Source of the DNA: Thermoplasmata archaeon
GTDB lineage: Archaea > Thermoplasmatota > Thermoplasmata > Lutacidiplasmatales > UBA184
Length of the DNA: 7,255 nt
Direction of reading: 5' to 3'
Assembly (NCBI GenBank): GCA_013044425.1
Contig: JABEUK010000178.1
Span: 1 to 7,255 of the forward strand
Shown here: in pieces, positions 5,570 through 7,255 of the stretch
Layout: the number at the start of each line of letters is the position of its first letter
Numbering within the stretch: position 1 is the first letter of the stretch
Notes under the pieces: model-generated
Database searches by the model: none
Seen by the model: only the letters and a program-made list of their open reading frames with translations
What the model was told of the DNA's origin: nothing
Translations under genes and position numbers: made by a program

Positions 5570-6871
5570 GTGCCGTCGAGCTCTCGGTCCGTTGGAACGC
5601 GGGATCGTAAGGAGGAAGCTTCCCGCACCGCTCCCGCGGAGAGCCGCCCCGCCCCGGCCGAGTACGAGGGACCGCCTCTGAATGTGGTGGTGCTCGGGAT
5701 GAGTTTGGGCCGGGCATCGATCGACGATCTCGAGACCGTCGCGCGGGCGATCACCTGGGAGTGGGTCGAGGGCGCCTGGGCTTCGATCCCCGGCACCGAG
5801 GAAGTCGGAGTGCTGCGCACCTGCCACCGCGTCGAGCTCGTCCTGTTGGTACGAACGCCCGAGGCCACTCGACGCTGGCAGGAACTCCTCCCCGGCCCGT
5901 CGACGGCCTGGACCGTCCAGGTCGGCCCGGAGGCGGTGCTGCACCTCTACCGGGTCAGCGCGGGGCTCGAGTCGCTCGCGGTCGGCGAACGCGAGGTGCG
6001 CGAGCAGGTGCGCCGGGCCGCTCACGGAGTCCGGAGCCACTACCCGCGGCCGGTGTTGCGGAGGGTGCTGAACGCCGCGGTCGAGGCCGCAGAGGCGATC
6101 GCCCCCGACGTCCCGTCCCATCGATCGATCGCCGCCGTGGCGGCCACCCGGCTGCTGGAGGAGCTCGCGCGACCGTTCCCCCGGGTCGTCGTGGTCGGGG
6201 CGGGGGTCGTCGGCCGCCAGCTGGCCGAGGCCCTGGCCTCGTACGCCCGGGTGACCGTGCTGTACCGCTCCGCTCCTCCTTCCGAGGACTTCCTTCGGGC
6301 CACGGGAGCCCGCGCAGCGAGCGTCTCCCATCTCTCCCAGGAGATCCATCTGTCCGATGCGGTGGTGACGGCCGCGAAGTCCGGAGGTCGGATCATCGGC
6401 CTTGCGGACCTCGGGGATCCGACCGGTCCGCTCCTCCTCATCGATCTGGGCATCCCGCGCAACGTGGACCCCCAGGTCCGCGCCGATCCGCGGATCCGGC
6501 TCCTCGATCTCGAAGACCTGCGGGTCGGTGCGGCGGGAGGCGGAGAGACCGAGATGCTCGAACGGCACGTCGCCGATCGCGCTCGTACCTCGTGGATCGA
6601 ACTGGAGCGCACGCTGCTCGAGCCTTGGATCGACGCCGTGTGGCGGCACGCGGAGGCGATCCGTGCCACCGAGCTCGAGACCGCCGACCGGTTCCTCGGC
6701 TCGCTGACCCCGGAACAACGGATGGCCATCGACCGAATGACCCGTCGGCTCGTGGCCCAACTGCTTCGCGAACCGACCGAACGCGTGCGCGAGCTTCCCC
6801 CGGGGGCCGAGGCCGATCGGCTGCGCCGTTTCGCGCTCGCCCTGTACCGAATCGATCCTGACGAACTGTGA
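5570..6871 (+). CDS. hemA: glutamyl-tRNA reductase
   Basis: Reduces glutamyl-tRNA(Glu) with NADPH to glutamate-1-semialdehyde, the first committed step of C5 tetrapyrrole synthesis. The 433 residues show an N-terminal catalytic domain with C85 in TCHRVE (84-89; family TCNR), HLYRVSAGLESLAVGE (125-140) followed by REQVRRA, a Rossmann NADPH domain with VVVVGAGVVGRQLAE (206-220), LLIDLGIPRNVDP (289-301; family iDiavPRdidP), and a helical dimerisation domain (about 325-433) with LTPEQRMAIDRMTRRLV. Homology begins at LNVVVLGMS (37-45), so the protein has an extra Pro/Ser/Arg-rich stretch of about 36 residues. The GTG at 5570 has GAGGT 4 nt upstream and a TATA-like box at suitable distance; a shorter start at GTG 5684 is possible. 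Its stop overlaps the hemC start. Confidence 0.94.
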   Translation: MPSSSRSVGTRDRKEEASRTAPAESRPAPAEYEGPPLNVVVLGMSLGRASIDDLETVARAITWEWVEGAWASIPGTEEVGVLRTCHRVELVLLVRTPEATRRWQELLPGPSTAWTVQVGPEAVLHLYRVSAGLESLAVGEREVREQVRRAAHGVRSHYPRPVLRRVLNAAVEAAEAIAPDVPSHRSIAAVAATRLLEELARPFPRVVVVGAGVVGRQLAEALASYARVTVLYRSAPPSEDFLRATGARAASVSHLSQEIHLSDAVVTAAKSGGRIIGLADLGDPTGPLLLIDLGIPRNVDPQVRADPRIRLLDLEDLRVGAAGGGETEMLERHVADRARTSWIELERTLLEPWIDAVWRHAEAIRATELETADRFLGSLTPEQRMAIDRMTRRLVAQLLREPTERVRELPPGAEADRLRRFALALYRIDPDEL

Positions 6872-7255
6872 GCGGCCCGATCCGGGTCGGAACGCGCCGG
6901 AGCCCGCTCGCGCGCGCACAGACCGAGCTCGTCCTGCGTCGCCTGCGTCGGGCGGATCCGGGGGCGACCTTTGAGCTCGTCGCGGTCGAGAGCGCGGGGG
7001 ACCGGGACCGCTCCGGCGGTTCCTCCCCGGACTTCACTGGAATCTTCGAAGAGATGCTCGAGCGTCATCGGATCGATCTCGCCGTTCACAGCGCGAAGGA
7101 CCTCCCGGCGCGGACCCTTCCCCCGTTCACGATCGTAGCCTATCCACTGCGGGCCGATGCCCGCGACTGCCTCGTCGCACGCCCGGGCCTGAACGCGATG
7201 CGCCTCCCACCTCGAGCTCGGGTCGGATCGAGCAGCCTGCGACGGAGAGCTCAGC
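6868..7255 (+). CDS. hemC: porphobilinogen deaminase (hydroxymethylbilane synthase), 5' part, runs off the window
   Basis: Joins four porphobilinogen units into hydroxymethylbilane on a covalent dipyrromethane cofactor. Only the first 129 codons are present. They include RVGTRRSPLARAQ (6-18; family GTRxSxLA), AVHSAKDLPAR (72-82) with K77 and the catalytic-type D78 (the position of Asp84 in the E. coli enzyme), a D-A-R-D-C-L-V block (97-103) and RVGSSSLRRRAQ (118-129; family VGTSSLRRxAQ). The cofactor cysteine lies beyond the window edge. The GTG start at 6868-6870 overlaps the hemA stop as GTGA and puts the first strand (IRVGTR) at the expected place. There is no clear ribosome binding site of its own, so translation is probably coupled to hemA. 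Reading frame and motifs show no break. Confidence 0.95.
   Translation, partial: MSGPIRVGTRRSPLARAQTELVLRRLRRADPGATFELVAVESAGDRDRSGGSSPDFTGIFEEMLERHRIDLAVHSAKDLPARTLPPFTIVAYPLRADARDCLVARPGLNAMRLPPRARVGSSSLRRRAQ

Noticed and set aside
5396..6919. Minus-strand 636-codon open frame containing the HesB/IscA protein as its C-terminus
   Set aside because: Everything upstream of 5410 is antisense to hemA or lies in the divergent promoter gap. No fusion to HesB/IscA is supported, and a promoter box and ribosome binding site precede the internal GTG.

Overview
This is a high-GC window in which nine protein-coding genes and one gene fragment cover nearly all of the sequence. Identifiable genes are a small Cys/His zinc-binding-type protein, a GcvH-like/TusA-like fusion, a two-domain rhodanese, a SUI1-type translation initiation factor (aIF1), a three-gene ABC-2 exporter, a HesB/IscA-type Fe-S protein, hemA and the 5' part of hemC. 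The SUI1 factor, the divergent glutamyl-tRNA reductase, frequent GTG starts and short or absent leaders with weak A/T boxes about 25 nt upstream suggest an archaeon. A high-GC Thermoplasmata-like lineage is my best guess, but this is inference and the lineage is not proven.

Layout. At the left edge, the small zinc-type gene (minus, 6-191) and the GcvH/TusA fusion gene (plus, from 279) diverge from an 87-bp gap. The fusion gene converges, with only 4 bp between, on the rhodanese gene (minus, 976-1833). Upstream of that are aIF1 (minus, 1952-2269) and a compact ABC exporter operon (minus, 4914 to 2431: ATPase, permease, permease, with a 14-nt overlap and a 2-nt gap). The HesB/IscA gene (minus, 5009-5395) is next, and it diverges across a 174-bp promoter region from hemA-hemC (plus, 5570 to the end of the window; GTGA overlap).

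Function. hemA and hemC are two steps of the C5 tetrapyrrole route (glutamyl-tRNA to glutamate-1-semialdehyde, and porphobilinogen to hydroxymethylbilane). The rhodanese, the TusA-like domain and the HesB/IscA protein all belong to families that handle persulfide sulfur or Fe-S clusters, so the window has a loose sulfur-trafficking theme without one shared operon.

The most unusual item is the 230-residue fusion. It has a clear GcvH lipoyl-domain fold signature, but the residue aligned with the lipoylated lysine is arginine (R71). Its C-terminal half is TusA-like, keeping the expected cysteine (C158) but not the CPxP motif around it. No mobile elements, CRISPR arrays, tRNA or rRNA genes were seen, and no intergenic gap exceeds about 175 bp.
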